This document shows, piece after piece, positions 51,840-61,010 of a stretch of DNA of 64,000 nt (positions are counted from its first letter, which is position 1; the number at the start of each line of letters is the position of its first letter). Made by a program: the position numbers and the translations under genes. The notes under the pieces were generated by a model. The model was not told where the DNA came from. It saw only the letters and a program-made list of their open reading frames with translations, and searched no databases. This stretch comes from Catellatospora paridis. Its GTDB lineage: Bacteria > Actinomycetota > Actinomycetes > Mycobacteriales > Micromonosporaceae. The stretch spans positions 465,621 to 529,620 of the forward strand of contig NZ_ML769315.1 in assembly GCF_009720365.1 (NCBI RefSeq). The letters run 5' to 3'.

Positions 51840-53549
51840 ATGCGTTGGAAGACTCGTACGACCGCGTTCACTGCGGCCCTGGCCGCCGCGCTCGCCGCCG
51901 CGGCCACCGCCCTCGTGGCGATCACGTTCTCCGCCGGACCGGCCAGCGCCGACACCGGCACCGGCTACCTGCGCACCAGCGGCCGCAACATCGTCGACAG
52001 CACCGGCCGCACGGTGCGCCTGACCGGCATCAACTGGTTCGGCATGGAGACCGACAACAAGACCTTCCACGGCCTGTGGGCCAACGCCCCCGCCACCTGG
52101 AAGGGCCAGCTCGACCGGATGGCGTCGCTGGGCTTCAACACCCTGCGCGTGCCGTACTCCGGCGACGCGCTCAAGGCCGGGGCGGTCGCCACCGGCATCA
52201 ACGACTTCACCAACCCCGACCTGGTCGGCAACTCGCCGCTGCAGATCCTCGACAAGGTGGTCGCCTACGCGGGCACCAAGGGCATGCGGGTCATCCTGGA
52301 CCGGCACCGGCCGACCGCGGCCGGGCAGACCCCGCTCTGGTACACCGCGTCGGTCTCCGAGGCCAGCATGATCGCCGACTGGGTGATGCTGGCCCAGCGC
52401 TACGCCGGCAACCCGACGGTGATCGGGGCCGACCTGTTCAACGAGCCGCACGCCGAGGGCACCGAGCCCAACGCGACCGGCGCCTGCTGGGGCTGTGACG
52501 TGCAGGCCCGGGACTGGCGGCTGGCCGCGGAGCGCATCGGCAACGCGGTCCTGGCGGCCAACTCCAACTGGCTGATCTTCGTCGAGGGCGTGAGCTGCCT
52601 GTCCGGCGGCGTCGCCAACGAGTGGGACAACATCCCCGACGACCCGATGGCCTGCGACTGGTGGGGCGGCAACCTGTCCGCCGCGATCGACAAGCCGGTA
52701 CGCCTGAACGTCGCCAACCGGCTCGTCTACTCCCCGCACGAGTACGGCATCTCGGTGTTCGACCGGCAGAAGTGGTTCAACGACCCCAACTTCCCGAACA
52801 ACATGCCCGCGGTCTGGGACTTCTTCTGGGGCAAGCTCGCCAAGCAGAACGTCGCCCCGATCCTGGTCGGCGAGTTCGGGAGCACGCTGGCCAACCCGCT
52901 GGACACGCAGTGGCTGACCAAGCTGATGGGCTACATCGGCGAGAACGGGCTGTCGTTCACGTACTGGTCGTGGAACCCGAACTCCGGTGACACCGGCGGC
53001 ATCGCGCTGGACGACTGGTACTCGATCAACCAGACGAAGTACAACATCCTCCAGCCGTACCTGAACCCGCCGTCGGGCAACCCGACCACGCCGGGCCCGT
53101 CGCCGTCGATCTCACCCTCCCGGCCGCCGTCGCCGTCAGCATCCCCCTCGCGACCCCCGTCGCCGTCGGCCTCCGCCTCGCGGCCGCCGTCGCCCTCCCC
53201 GTCGGTCTCGCCGTCCACGCCGCCGAGCCCCGGCACCGGGGCGTGCACGAAGGTCGTCGTGATCACGAACTCGTGGCAGGGCGGCTACCAGGCCGAGGTC
53301 CGGGTGACCAACACCGGGACCGGCGCCGTCAACCCGTGGACGGTGACCTGGACCGTGCCGAGCGGGGTCACCCTGACCAACGGCTGGAACGCGACGGTCA
53401 CCCAGAGCGGCACCACGTTCACGGCCGCCGCGCCGAGCTGGAACACGTCGCTGGCCCCGGGCGCCACAGCGACGATCGGCTTCACCGCGACCGGCCCGTC
53501 CTCGCCCGCCCCGAGCAACGTCCGCCTCAACGGCGCGGCCTGCGCCTAA
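51840..53549 (+). CDS. Secreted GH5 endoglucanase with C-terminal CBM2
   Basis: 569 residues from ATG 51840 (MRWKTRTTAFTAALAAALAA). Signal peptide cleaved at ASA/DTG. GH5 catalytic barrel follows: LTGINWFGME, GFNTLRVPYSG, acid/base Glu in DLFNEPHAEG, nucleophile Glu in ILVGEFGS, with TYWSWNPNSGDTGG. A Pro/Ser-rich linker (about 408-465) leads to a CBM2 (ITNSWQGGYQAEVRVTN to the end; conserved W residues). Cleaves beta-1,4-glucan outside the cell. No CebR-type operator (TGGGAGCGCTCCCA) is seen upstream. Two hairpins follow (53616-53705). Confidence 0.93.
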   Translation: MRWKTRTTAFTAALAAALAAAATALVAITFSAGPASADTGTGYLRTSGRNIVDSTGRTVRLTGINWFGMETDNKTFHGLWANAPATWKGQLDRMASLGFNTLRVPYSGDALKAGAVATGINDFTNPDLVGNSPLQILDKVVAYAGTKGMRVILDRHRPTAAGQTPLWYTASVSEASMIADWVMLAQRYAGNPTVIGADLFNEPHAEGTEPNATGACWGCDVQARDWRLAAERIGNAVLAANSNWLIFVEGVSCLSGGVANEWDNIPDDPMACDWWGGNLSAAIDKPVRLNVANRLVYSPHEYGISVFDRQKWFNDPNFPNNMPAVWDFFWGKLAKQNVAPILVGEFGSTLANPLDTQWLTKLMGYIGENGLSFTYWSWNPNSGDTGGIALDDWYSINQTKYNILQPYLNPPSGNPTTPGPSPSISPSRPPSPSASPSRPPSPSASASRPPSPSPSVSPSTPPSPGTGACTKVVVITNSWQGGYQAEVRVTNTGTGAVNPWTVTWTVPSGVTLTNGWNATVTQSGTTFTAAAPSWNTSLAPGATATIGFTATGPSSPAPSNVRLNGAACA

Positions 53550-53615
53550 CCGACACCTACCACCGGCCCCGCGCGTCCATCTGTTTAGGACAATGGGCGC
53601 GCGGGGCACATGGTC

Positions 53616-53705
53616 ACCTGGCGCCCTGCATCGATCCCACCGGCGACAGCCGGGATGGGCGCCAGGTCTCGCCGGCCCGACTGCGACCGCCGCACCGGGC
53701 CGGCG
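53616..53705. terminator. Two stem-loops between the cellulase gene and the ebo-like operon
   Basis: First: ACCTGGCGCCC / GGGCGCCAGGT (53616-53667) with inner ATCCC-CCGGC pairing. Second: CGCCGGCCCG / CGGGCCGGCG (53670-53705). Double terminator for convergent transcription. Confidence 0.72.
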
Positions 53706-53736
53706 AGGTCCTCCCACCAGGTGATTTCCTCCCCGC

Positions 53737-53793
53737 GCGTTAAGAAGGTGCCCTTCCTCCACCTATGGCGATGTGAACGTGCCCTTCCTTCAG
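53737..53793. repeat. Palindromic element family C, copy C2 (degenerate)
   Basis: GCGTTAAGAAGGTGCCCTTC followed by CT (53737-53758) is identical to the right arm of C1; the right part (CGATGTGAACGTGCCCTTCC) resembles C3. Overlaps the last codons of the ebo-like operon. Confidence 0.65.
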
Positions 53794-55178
53794 GACAGGC
53801 CGGCCAGGCGGAGGAGGAGGGGTTTTACTTCGGTGGCGGTGAAGGCTTCACGTCGGGCGGTGGGGTCGGAGCAGATCAGGAGGGGGCCGTCGGCGGGGTC
53901 GGCGGGCAGGCGGCCGTGGGAGCCGCGGACGGCGCGGGCTCCGGCGTCGAGGCCGACCACGTTCATCAGGTAGCGCATGCCGGCCTTCTTGCGGAGCAGG
54001 GCGGCGGCGGCGCGGCGCTTGGCGGCGGCGGGGGCGGCGGGGTCGAAGAACAGCTCGGCGGGGTCGTAGCCGGGCTTGCGATGGATCTCGACCAGGCGGG
54101 CGAAGTCGGGGGCCTTGGCGTCGTCGAGCCAGTAGTAGTACGTGAACCAGGCGTCCGGTTCGGCGACCAGCACGAGTTCGCCGGAGCGCGGGTGGTCGAG
54201 CCCGTGGGCGGCCTTGCCCGCGTCGTCGAGCACCTGGGCCACCCCGGGCAGGTTCGCGCAGATCTTGGCGACGACGGCCCGGTCGGCCGGGTCGGCCACG
54301 TAGACGTGGGCGATCTGGTGGTCGGCGACGGCGAAGGCCCGCGAGGTCCACGGATCGAGGTATTCCATGCCGGCCTGGGTGTGCACGCGCAGCAGGCCCT
54401 CGGCGCGCAGCGCCCGGTTGACGTCCACGGGCCGGCGCACCGGCGTGATGGCGTACTCCGACAGTGCCACCACCGTCGCCCCGCGCGCGTCGGCAGCGTC
54501 GAGCAGCGGGCCGAGCACGTCGTCGAGTTCCCGCGCGGCGACGGCGGCCTCGGGGCCGTACGGGCCGAAGCGCTGCAGGTCGTAGTCGAGGTGCGGCAGG
54601 TAGACCAGGGTGAGGTCCGGGGAGTGCGCGGACATGATGTGCCTGGCGGCGGCCGCGATCCAGCGCGTCGAGGCGATGCCCGCCCCCGGCCCCCAGAACT
54701 GGAACAGCGGGAACGTGCCCAGCTCGGCGGTTAGCGCGTCGTGCAACTGCGGCGGGTCGGTGTAGCAGTCGGGCTCCTTGCGCCCGTCGGCGCGATACAC
54801 CGGCCGCGGCGTGACGGTCCAGTCGACGTCCGCGCCCATGGCGTACCACCAGCAGACGTTGGCGACCGTGTAGCCGGGGCGGGCCTTGCGCGCGGCCTGC
54901 CACACCTTCTCGCCGCCGACCAGCGCGTGGTGCTGCCGCCACAGCAGCACCTCGCCGAGATCGCGGAAGTACCAGCCGTTGCCGACGATCCCGTGCTGGG
55001 CCGGCAGCACTCCGGTGAGCAGGGTCGACTGGGCTGAGCAGGTGACCGCGGGCAGCACCGTGCCCAGCGGGGCGGCGAAACCGGCGTCGGCGACGGCCCG
55101 CAGCCGGGGCATGTGCTCCAGCAGGCAGGGGGTCAGCCCGACGACGTCGAGCACGACCACCGGGGTCACGGTGTCCAC
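53790..55178 (-). CDS. Alkaline-phosphatase-superfamily phosphodiesterase/nucleotide pyrophosphatase (ebo operon)
   Basis: 462 residues from GTG 55178 with CAGGAGG upstream; overlaps the eboE-like stop by 13 nt. VVVLDVVGLTPCLLEHMPRL opens the family core; metal/nucleophile Thr region in PAVTCSAQSTLLTGV, HGIVGNGWYF, YLPHLDYDLQRFG, SEYAITPV and DHQIAHVYV supply Asp/His ligands. It should hydrolyse phosphodiester or pyrophosphate bonds of a small metabolite. Last gene of the six-gene leftward operon; EboF-like position. Cytoplasmic by sequence (no signal peptide). Confidence 0.87.
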   Translation of the reverse strand: MDTVTPVVVLDVVGLTPCLLEHMPRLRAVADAGFAAPLGTVLPAVTCSAQSTLLTGVLPAQHGIVGNGWYFRDLGEVLLWRQHHALVGGEKVWQAARKARPGYTVANVCWWYAMGADVDWTVTPRPVYRADGRKEPDCYTDPPQLHDALTAELGTFPLFQFWGPGAGIASTRWIAAAARHIMSAHSPDLTLVYLPHLDYDLQRFGPYGPEAAVAARELDDVLGPLLDAADARGATVVALSEYAITPVRRPVDVNRALRAEGLLRVHTQAGMEYLDPWTSRAFAVADHQIAHVYVADPADRAVVAKICANLPGVAQVLDDAGKAAHGLDHPRSGELVLVAEPDAWFTYYYWLDDAKAPDFARLVEIHRKPGYDPAELFFDPAAPAAAKRRAAAALLRKKAGMRYLMNVVGLDAGARAVRGSHGRLPADPADGPLLICSDPTARREAFTATEVKPLLLRLAGLS

Positions 55179-56383
55179 GGGCGGACCTCCTGCAGTTCCA
55201 TCGTGCTCAGCGGTGCGGCGGGACCGCTCGGTGTCATCCCGAGCGCGATCAGCTCGTCGCGGGCGAAGGCCAACTCCGCCGCGATGCCCGAGGCCAGCTG
55301 CGCGGGCGTGACCGGCCGCTGCGCCTGGGGCAGCACGTTCCAGGTGTACGTCTCCACGTCGACGTGGTCGCAGCCCGCGGTCGGCCCGCCGAACAGCTCC
55401 TTGAGCGCCACTCGCAGCTCGGGCAGGGTGCTGCCGAGTGGCGCGGCCGGTTCGGCGTGCAGCGGCACGTGGTAGTGCACCCGCCACGGCTGCGGGGTGC
55501 GGCGCGGGCGCGGCAGCAGCCGGTCCAGGGCCTCGCCGAGGTCGTCGGCGGCCTCGCCGCGCGAACCGCGGGTCTGGTGCAGGAAGCGGGGCTCGTCGTA
55601 GCCGCGCAGCACGGCCTGTGCGGCGACCGGGTCGTCGGCGGTCAGCGCCGCGGAGACCTGCACCTTCATCACCGGCAGCCCGGCCCGGGCGAGCCGGGCC
55701 AGCGCCGCGGCGGGCTCCTCCCAGGCACAGGCCAGGTGCGCGAGGTCGAGGCATACGCCCAGCCAGTCGCCGTCCATGCCGGACCACAGCCGGGCGGCCT
55801 GCTCGGTGGTCTCGACCACGCAGCCGGGTTCGGGCTCGAAACCGACCTGCACGGTGCGCCCGGTGCGACCGGCGATGGCCGCCAGGCCGTCGGCCAGCTC
55901 GTCCAGCACCCGACCGGCGGTCCCGGCGCGTTCGGTGTCCCAAGGCTCGCGCCAGGCGAGCGGAAGCGTGGAGATCGAGCCACGCACCGCGTCGTCGGGC
56001 AGCAGGTCGGCCAGCACCACGGCCAGGTCCAGGGTGTAGCGCAGCCGCTCCGGGGTGGTCCAGTCCGGGTGGTACACCGCGTGCTTGACGACCTCGGCCT
56101 GGAACGACTGGTACGGGAAGCCGTTGAGGGTGACCACCTCCAGCCCACGGAAGTCCAGCTCACGCCGCAGCCGGCGGCGCAGGTGCGGCTCGGCGGCCAG
56201 CGCGGACGCCGCGGGCGCGGCCAGCCACAGGCCCAGCCCCAGCACCTCGGCGTCCAGCTCGCGCCGGATGGCCGTGCCGTACGTGTCGAGCTGCGCCACG
56301 ATGCCGTCGAGGTCCTCGGCCGGGTGCACGTTGGTGCAGTAGCTCAGGTGCACCGTCTGCCCGTCGGCATGCGCCAGCCGCAT
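55166..56383 (-). CDS. eboE: EboE-type metabolite traffic protein, TIM-barrel
   Basis: 405 residues, ATG 56383 overlapping the upstream stop (TGATG). MRLAHADGQTVHLSYCTNVH and HPAEDLDGIVAQLDTY are the EboE opening. A xylose-isomerase-type barrel follows with GFEPEPGCVVETTEQ and CLDLAHLACAWEEP carrying metal-site Glu/Asp/His, then LHQTRGSRGEAADDLGEAL and PLHAEPAAPLGSTLPELRVA. In cyanobacteria the ebo cluster is needed to move scytonemin precursors to the periplasm. The partner set here is similar. Confidence 0.85.
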   Translation of the reverse strand: MRLAHADGQTVHLSYCTNVHPAEDLDGIVAQLDTYGTAIRRELDAEVLGLGLWLAAPAASALAAEPHLRRRLRRELDFRGLEVVTLNGFPYQSFQAEVVKHAVYHPDWTTPERLRYTLDLAVVLADLLPDDAVRGSISTLPLAWREPWDTERAGTAGRVLDELADGLAAIAGRTGRTVQVGFEPEPGCVVETTEQAARLWSGMDGDWLGVCLDLAHLACAWEEPAAALARLARAGLPVMKVQVSAALTADDPVAAQAVLRGYDEPRFLHQTRGSRGEAADDLGEALDRLLPRPRRTPQPWRVHYHVPLHAEPAAPLGSTLPELRVALKELFGGPTAGCDHVDVETYTWNVLPQAQRPVTPAQLASGIAAELAFARDELIALGMTPSGPAAPLSTMELQEVRPWTP

Positions 56384-57231
56384 CAGGCGCCACCCCGCTT
56401 GATCGAATTCCCGGCGAAGTCGGCGGGCGAGTCGGCGTCCGACAGGTCCAGCCGCCCGGACTGGCCGTAGAACTCGACCGGGTTGCGCCACAGCACCCGG
56501 TCCACGTCGTCCGCGCCGAACCCGGCCGCGAGCATCGCCTCGCCGGTGCGCCGGGTCAGCAGCGGGTCGGAGCGGCCCCAGTCGGCCGCGGAGTTGACCA
56601 GCATGCGCTCGGTGCCGTGGCGGCGCAGCAGCTCGACCATGCGCGGCGGCGACATCTTGGTGTCCGGGTAGATCGAGAAGCCCAGCCAGCAGCCGGTGTC
56701 GCGGACCAGCTCCACGGTCACCTCGTTGAGGTGGTCGATCACCACCCGGCCCGGGTCGATCCCGGACTCCTTCACCACGTCCAGGCTGCGCTGCGTGCCG
56801 CGGACCTTGTCCCGGTGCGGCGTGTGCACGAGCGCCGGCAGGTCGAACTCGACCGCCAGTGCGAGCTGCGCCGCGAAGGCGATGTCCTCCAGCGGGGTCA
56901 TCGAGTCGTACCCGATCTCGCCGACCGCGACCACCGCGTCCTTGTCCAGGTAACGCGGGACCAGTTCGAGCACCTCGCGGCAGCGCGGGTCGTTGGCCTC
57001 CTTCGGGTTCAGCGCGATGGTGGCGTGGTGGCGGATGCCGAACTGCCCGGCCCGGAACGGCTCCCAGCCGATCAGCGCGTCGAAGTAGTCGGCGAACGAA
57101 CCGGGGCTGGTGCGCGGTTGGCCGAGCCAGAACGCCGGCTCGACCACGGCGCGCACCCCGGCGGCCGCCATCGCCTCGTAGTCGTCGGTGGTGCGTGAGG
57201 TCATGTGCACGTGCGGGTCGAAGATGCGCAT
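56383..57231 (-). CDS. eboB: TatD-family metal-dependent hydrolase, EboB-like
   Basis: 282 residues from ATG 57231 (MRIFDPHVHMTSRTTDDYEA). The HVH dimetal motif, AVGEIGYDSMTP (Glu), LVHTPHRDK and VIDHLNEVT (His ligands) and NSAADWGRSDPL (Asp) are present. An amidohydrolase-fold enzyme. TGATG overlaps at both ends fix its place in the operon. Substrate unknown. Confidence 0.87.
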   Translation of the reverse strand: MRIFDPHVHMTSRTTDDYEAMAAAGVRAVVEPAFWLGQPRTSPGSFADYFDALIGWEPFRAGQFGIRHHATIALNPKEANDPRCREVLELVPRYLDKDAVVAVGEIGYDSMTPLEDIAFAAQLALAVEFDLPALVHTPHRDKVRGTQRSLDVVKESGIDPGRVVIDHLNEVTVELVRDTGCWLGFSIYPDTKMSPPRMVELLRRHGTERMLVNSAADWGRSDPLLTRRTGEAMLAAGFGADDVDRVLWRNPVEFYGQSGRLDLSDADSPADFAGNSIKRGGA

Positions 57232-58739
57232 CAGATCCCCTTCTCTGCTTTGAGGCGGGCCAGCAGCGCCGCCGCGTCGGCCGGCAGCTCGCGCCCGGCG
57301 GCGTGGCGCTCGTCGGCGACCCCGGCCAGCATCGCGGCGAGCTCGCTGTCGGCCCGGTGGTCGAGGTCGTCCACGCAGGACAGCGCGATGCCCATGAACA
57401 CGCACTTGACCACCGCCTGCCGCCAGGCGGCCGCGTCCAGGTGCGCGGCGTACGGCCCCAGCGCCGCGGCGACGAGCCGGGTGTCGTTGGTGCGGATCGC
57501 GTCGTGCAGCAGCTCCACCGCGCTCGCGCCGACCGGCAGCAGCGGCAGCGCGCGCAGCACGGCCCGCTTCTCGGCCGCGTCGCCGTGCCGGTAGAGCGCG
57601 CGGGCCTGCACCGCCGCGCGTTCGGCGGGCAGCATGGCCAGCAGCACCGCACGGGCCGCCTCGTCTGCGGTCCAGCCGGGCAGGACCTCGGCGCGCCCGC
57701 AGCGGCGGGCCGCGGCCGGGAACAGTCGGCTGATCACGGACGGGTCGGCGGCCACCCGGCGCAGCGCCTCGTCCAGCCACCCGCCGTCGTCCACGCCGGC
57801 CAGCGCGGCACGCAGCACCTCGGGCGCGGGCACCGCCCCGGCCGGGCGGCGCTGCCCCGGGGCACGCATGCCCGGCGCGGCGGCGGACCGGTCGGTCGCG
57901 GTGCCGGACTGCCCCGCCGCGGCGCGCAGGAAGGTGAGCGAGCGGCGCGCCACGTCCGGCGCCGCGTGCGAGTGCCGGGGCAGCTCCACCCCGACCAGGC
58001 CGCGGTATCCGGCGTCGGCCAGCGCCCGCAGCACCGGCGGGAAGTCGATCTCGCCTTCGCCGAACTCCAGGTGCTCGTGCACCCCCCGGCGCATGTCCTC
58101 GATCTGCACGTTGACCAGCCACGGCGCGGCCGCCACGACGCAGTCGGCGACCGGCTCCGGCTCCAGGCAGCGGCAGTGCCCGAGGTCGAGGGTCAGCCCG
58201 AACGCGCGCGGCATGCCCAGCGCCCGGTGCAGCGTCCGCCAGCCGGACAGGTCCTGCACGAACATGCCCGGCTCCGGCTCGAAGCCGACCGGCACGCCCG
58301 CCTTGGACGCCGCCTCGGTCAGCCGGGCGCAGCCGTCGACCAGCCGGTCCCAGGCCAGCTGCGCGTCGACCGCCGGCGGGCGCACCCCCGACCAGCACGA
58401 CACGGCCTCCGCGCCCAGGTCGGACGCGATCGACACGGCGCGCAGCAGGAAGTCCAGCCGCACCTCGCGCTCGTCGTGCAGCAGCGTGGGCGCGTGCTTG
58501 CGGCGCGGGTCGAGCAGGTAGCGCGCGCCCGTCTCGACCACCACGGACAGGCCCAGTTCCATCAGCCGGGTGGCCAGGCCGGAGACCCGGCGGGCCAGGC
58601 CCGGGGCGTACGGGTCGAGGTGGTGGTGGTCGAGGGTGAGCGCGACGCCGTCGTAGCCGAGGTCGGCGAGCACGGCCAGCGCGTCACTGAGGCGGTGGTT
58701 GGCGAAGCCGTTGGTGCCGTACCCGAAGCGCAGGTTCAT
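57231..58739 (-). CDS. Sugar phosphate isomerase/epimerase barrel fused to an EboA domain
   Basis: 502 residues from ATG 58739 (MNLRFGYGTNGFANHRLSDA). The first ~275 residues are an xylose-isomerase-type barrel (YDGVALTLDHHHLDPYAPG, GFEPEPGMFVQDL, LTLDLGHCRCLEPEP, VQIEDMRRGVHEHLEFGEGE with His/Glu ligands). A Pro/Ala linker (about 285-310) leads to an EboA-like helical domain (WTADEAARAVLLAMLPAERA, VELLHDAIRTNDTRLVAAAL, CVFMGIALSCVDDLDHRADS). ATGA overlap with the UbiA gene. A fusion of two ebo-type roles. Confidence 0.85.
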   Translation of the reverse strand: MNLRFGYGTNGFANHRLSDALAVLADLGYDGVALTLDHHHLDPYAPGLARRVSGLATRLMELGLSVVVETGARYLLDPRRKHAPTLLHDEREVRLDFLLRAVSIASDLGAEAVSCWSGVRPPAVDAQLAWDRLVDGCARLTEAASKAGVPVGFEPEPGMFVQDLSGWRTLHRALGMPRAFGLTLDLGHCRCLEPEPVADCVVAAAPWLVNVQIEDMRRGVHEHLEFGEGEIDFPPVLRALADAGYRGLVGVELPRHSHAAPDVARRSLTFLRAAAGQSGTATDRSAAAPGMRAPGQRRPAGAVPAPEVLRAALAGVDDGGWLDEALRRVAADPSVISRLFPAAARRCGRAEVLPGWTADEAARAVLLAMLPAERAAVQARALYRHGDAAEKRAVLRALPLLPVGASAVELLHDAIRTNDTRLVAAALGPYAAHLDAAAWRQAVVKCVFMGIALSCVDDLDHRADSELAAMLAGVADERHAAGRELPADAAALLARLKAEKGI

Positions 58740-59755
58740 GTGGCCGAGATCCTCCGGACCAGGCACCGGGCCAGCGGCGCGAGAGCGGCGAGGGCGAGCC
58801 CGGTGAGCCCGGCCCCGGTGCGGGCGGCCAGTGTGCCCTGCAACGTGGGCAGGCAGGTGATGCCCGAGCCGACGGCGGCGCGGACCCGGGCCGCGTCAGG
58901 CTGCGCGGCGGCACGGGCCTGCGTCCGGCCGTAGTGGGTGAGATACCAGCCCGCCAGCGCCACGGGCAGCACGGCCCGCCAGCCCTTGGCGCGGGTTGCC
59001 CCGGCCGCCGTCGCGGCGACGGCGACCGTGCCGGCCAGCGTGGCCACCGGAAGCTTCGCGTCCGCGCCGGACACCTCGCGTCGCGACAGCGCCGTGACGG
59101 TGTACGTGTGCGCGGCGACGGTCAGCGCCGCGGGCACCGCCTTCGCGGCCCGTCCGGTCGACGCGCCGAGCAGCACGTCCAGGCCCCGGCAGGCGGCCAT
59201 CACGGCGGGACCGGCCGCGGTGTTCTTGGCCTTCACGTCGTACGCCCACACCGTGGCGGCCAGCGGCACCGCCGTGGCCAGGCCGCGGCGGCCGCCCGCC
59301 CACGCGGCCAGGCCCACCCCGGCGGCGGTGAGCCCGGCGGCCAGGCCGAGCGCGGTCCGGGGCGACACCCGCCCGCTGGGGATCGGCCGCTCCGGCCGCT
59401 CGACGGCGTCGAGCTCCCGGTCGGCCCAGTCGTTGGCCGCCATGCCCGCCCAGTACAGGCACACCGACGCCGCCGCGAGCCCCGGCGTGCGCCGGTTCAG
59501 CGTTCCCGCGGCGGCCGCCCCCGCGATCACGTCCCCGGGCACCGACAGCGCCGCAGGAGCACGCACCAGCTCCGCGAGGTCACCCAGCACAGCCGGCCAC
59601 GGGCGGCGGCCATGTCCCGCGACCACGGGGAGCCGCCCGGTGTCCGCCTGGCGCGGGACAACCCGCCGGGCGGTGACGCGGCGGCCCTGGGCGGCGCGCA
59701 GGGCGCGGGCGGCGGGCAGCGCCGCGGCGCGCTGCGCCTCGGTCAGCGCGGTCAC
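58736..59755 (-). CDS. UbiA-family prenyltransferase, SCO3242-type (EboC-like)
   Basis: 339 residues, seven to nine hydrophobic segments. First Asp-rich motif NDWADRELDAVERPERPIPS (prenyl-diphosphate/Mg2+ site); the second site is reduced to YDVKAKN. UbiA enzymes join isoprenoid chains to acceptors in the membrane. GTG start overlaps the inositol-phosphate-synthase stop (GTGA). Its operon partner set matches the S. coelicolor SCO3242-SCO3243 neighbourhood as I recall it. Confidence 0.85.
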   Translation of the reverse strand: MTALTEAQRAAALPAARALRAAQGRRVTARRVVPRQADTGRLPVVAGHGRRPWPAVLGDLAELVRAPAALSVPGDVIAGAAAAGTLNRRTPGLAAASVCLYWAGMAANDWADRELDAVERPERPIPSGRVSPRTALGLAAGLTAAGVGLAAWAGGRRGLATAVPLAATVWAYDVKAKNTAAGPAVMAACRGLDVLLGASTGRAAKAVPAALTVAAHTYTVTALSRREVSGADAKLPVATLAGTVAVAATAAGATRAKGWRAVLPVALAGWYLTHYGRTQARAAAQPDAARVRAAVGSGITCLPTLQGTLAARTGAGLTGLALAALAPLARCLVRRISAT

Positions 59756-60885
59756 GCCATTCCCTCGACCATCCGGACCAGCGCGTCGAACTGGGCGGTC
59801 AGCCCGTGCTCGACGTCGCCGAGCGGGTCCTTGAAGAAGAACGCCAGCTCCGACAGCGGGCCGCTGCGCCCGGCGCGGTGCGCGGCGGCGGTGAGCCGGA
59901 CGAGGTCCAGCACCAGCGGGGCGGCCAGCGCCGAGTCGCAGCCGTGCCAGCTGAACTCCATCCGCATCGCGGTGCCGAGGAACCCGCGGAAGGTGATCAG
60001 GTCCCAGGCGGTCTTGAACTCGCCCAGGTCCTCGACGTACTCGATGCGGGTCTCACCCTGCGGCGTGTAGCCCAGCGTCTCGGCCAGCACCCGCTGCTTG
60101 CTGGCCGCCTTGGCGGCGTTCGGCGCGGGCTGCGACAGGTTGGCCCCGTCACCGCCGCCGAGCAGGTTGGCGCCCGACCAGCTGCGCACGTCGAGCGCCC
60201 GCATCGCGAACATGGGCGCGAGCACCGACTTGACCAGGGTCTCCCCCGTCTTGCCGTCGTGCCCGGCGTACGGCACGCCGCGCTCGTACGCCAGCTGCGA
60301 CAGCGCCGGCAGCCGGGCTCCGGTGGACGGGGTGAAGTCGACGAACGAGCACCCGGCGGTGAACGCCGCGTACGCGTACAGCGAGCTGGGCGGCAGCACC
60401 GGCACCGGCCCCCGCAGGGCCTCCCGCAGCACGTCGAGGGCGGCATGCGCCTCGTGCGGCTCGGCGGCGGGCTCCGTGGACGACACGTTGACGACCACCA
60501 CCCGGCCGAGTTCGTGGCGCCGGCGGAAGTCGTCGACGTCGGCGGCGATGAGCGCGGCGGTCTCCGCCTGGGTCGCCCCACGTGGCGCGGGGCGCACCTC
60601 GGCGTCGAGCTCGGCGAGTTCCGACTGCAGGGCGGTCACCAGGCGGCCGGGCAGCACGCCCGCGGCCGCGAGTGCGTCCGCCTTCTTGAGGATCGGGGTG
60701 GCGATCACGTCGTGCCCGCCGAACACCAGGTCGGCCAGGCTCGGCAGCTGCGGGCCGCGCAGTTGCGGCAGTTCCGTGACACAGCCGGTGGGCTCGGCGA
60801 GCCCCGCGCGCAGCGCGACGGCTCCGACCATGCTCGTGACGGCGACCGACCCCCGCCCGCCGACCAGCCAAACACCTGTTCGCAT
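59752..60885 (-). CDS. Inositol-3-phosphate synthase-like, first gene of ebo-like operon
   Basis: 377 residues. Rossmann motif WLVGGRGSVAVTSMVGAVAL for NAD+; VVVVNVSSTEP, AGHDGKTGETLVKSVLAPMF and SWHGCDSALAAPLVLDLV are family blocks that hold the catalytic lysines. Ino1 enzymes cyclise glucose-6-phosphate to myo-inositol-3-phosphate. Only one of a possible set; this version sits in an ebo context, so it may cyclise another sugar phosphate. Leads the operon; a short promoter region with TTGATTTC-like AT-rich DNA lies upstream. Confidence 0.88.
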   Translation of the reverse strand: MRTGVWLVGGRGSVAVTSMVGAVALRAGLAEPTGCVTELPQLRGPQLPSLADLVFGGHDVIATPILKKADALAAAGVLPGRLVTALQSELAELDAEVRPAPRGATQAETAALIAADVDDFRRRHELGRVVVVNVSSTEPAAEPHEAHAALDVLREALRGPVPVLPPSSLYAYAAFTAGCSFVDFTPSTGARLPALSQLAYERGVPYAGHDGKTGETLVKSVLAPMFAMRALDVRSWSGANLLGGGDGANLSQPAPNAAKAASKQRVLAETLGYTPQGETRIEYVEDLGEFKTAWDLITFRGFLGTAMRMEFSWHGCDSALAAPLVLDLVRLTAAAHRAGRSGPLSELAFFFKDPLGDVEHGLTAQFDALVRMVEGMA

Positions 60886-61010
60886 GCGGTCTCCCGGGGA
60901 GATGGAGGAGAAACCAAGACAGATTACTTGATTTCGCCGAGACTACCCGGATTCGGACTTACGGGCGTTTCGCGAAACATCGTCGCAGCTCACCCCCGCG
61001 TGTCTCACGA

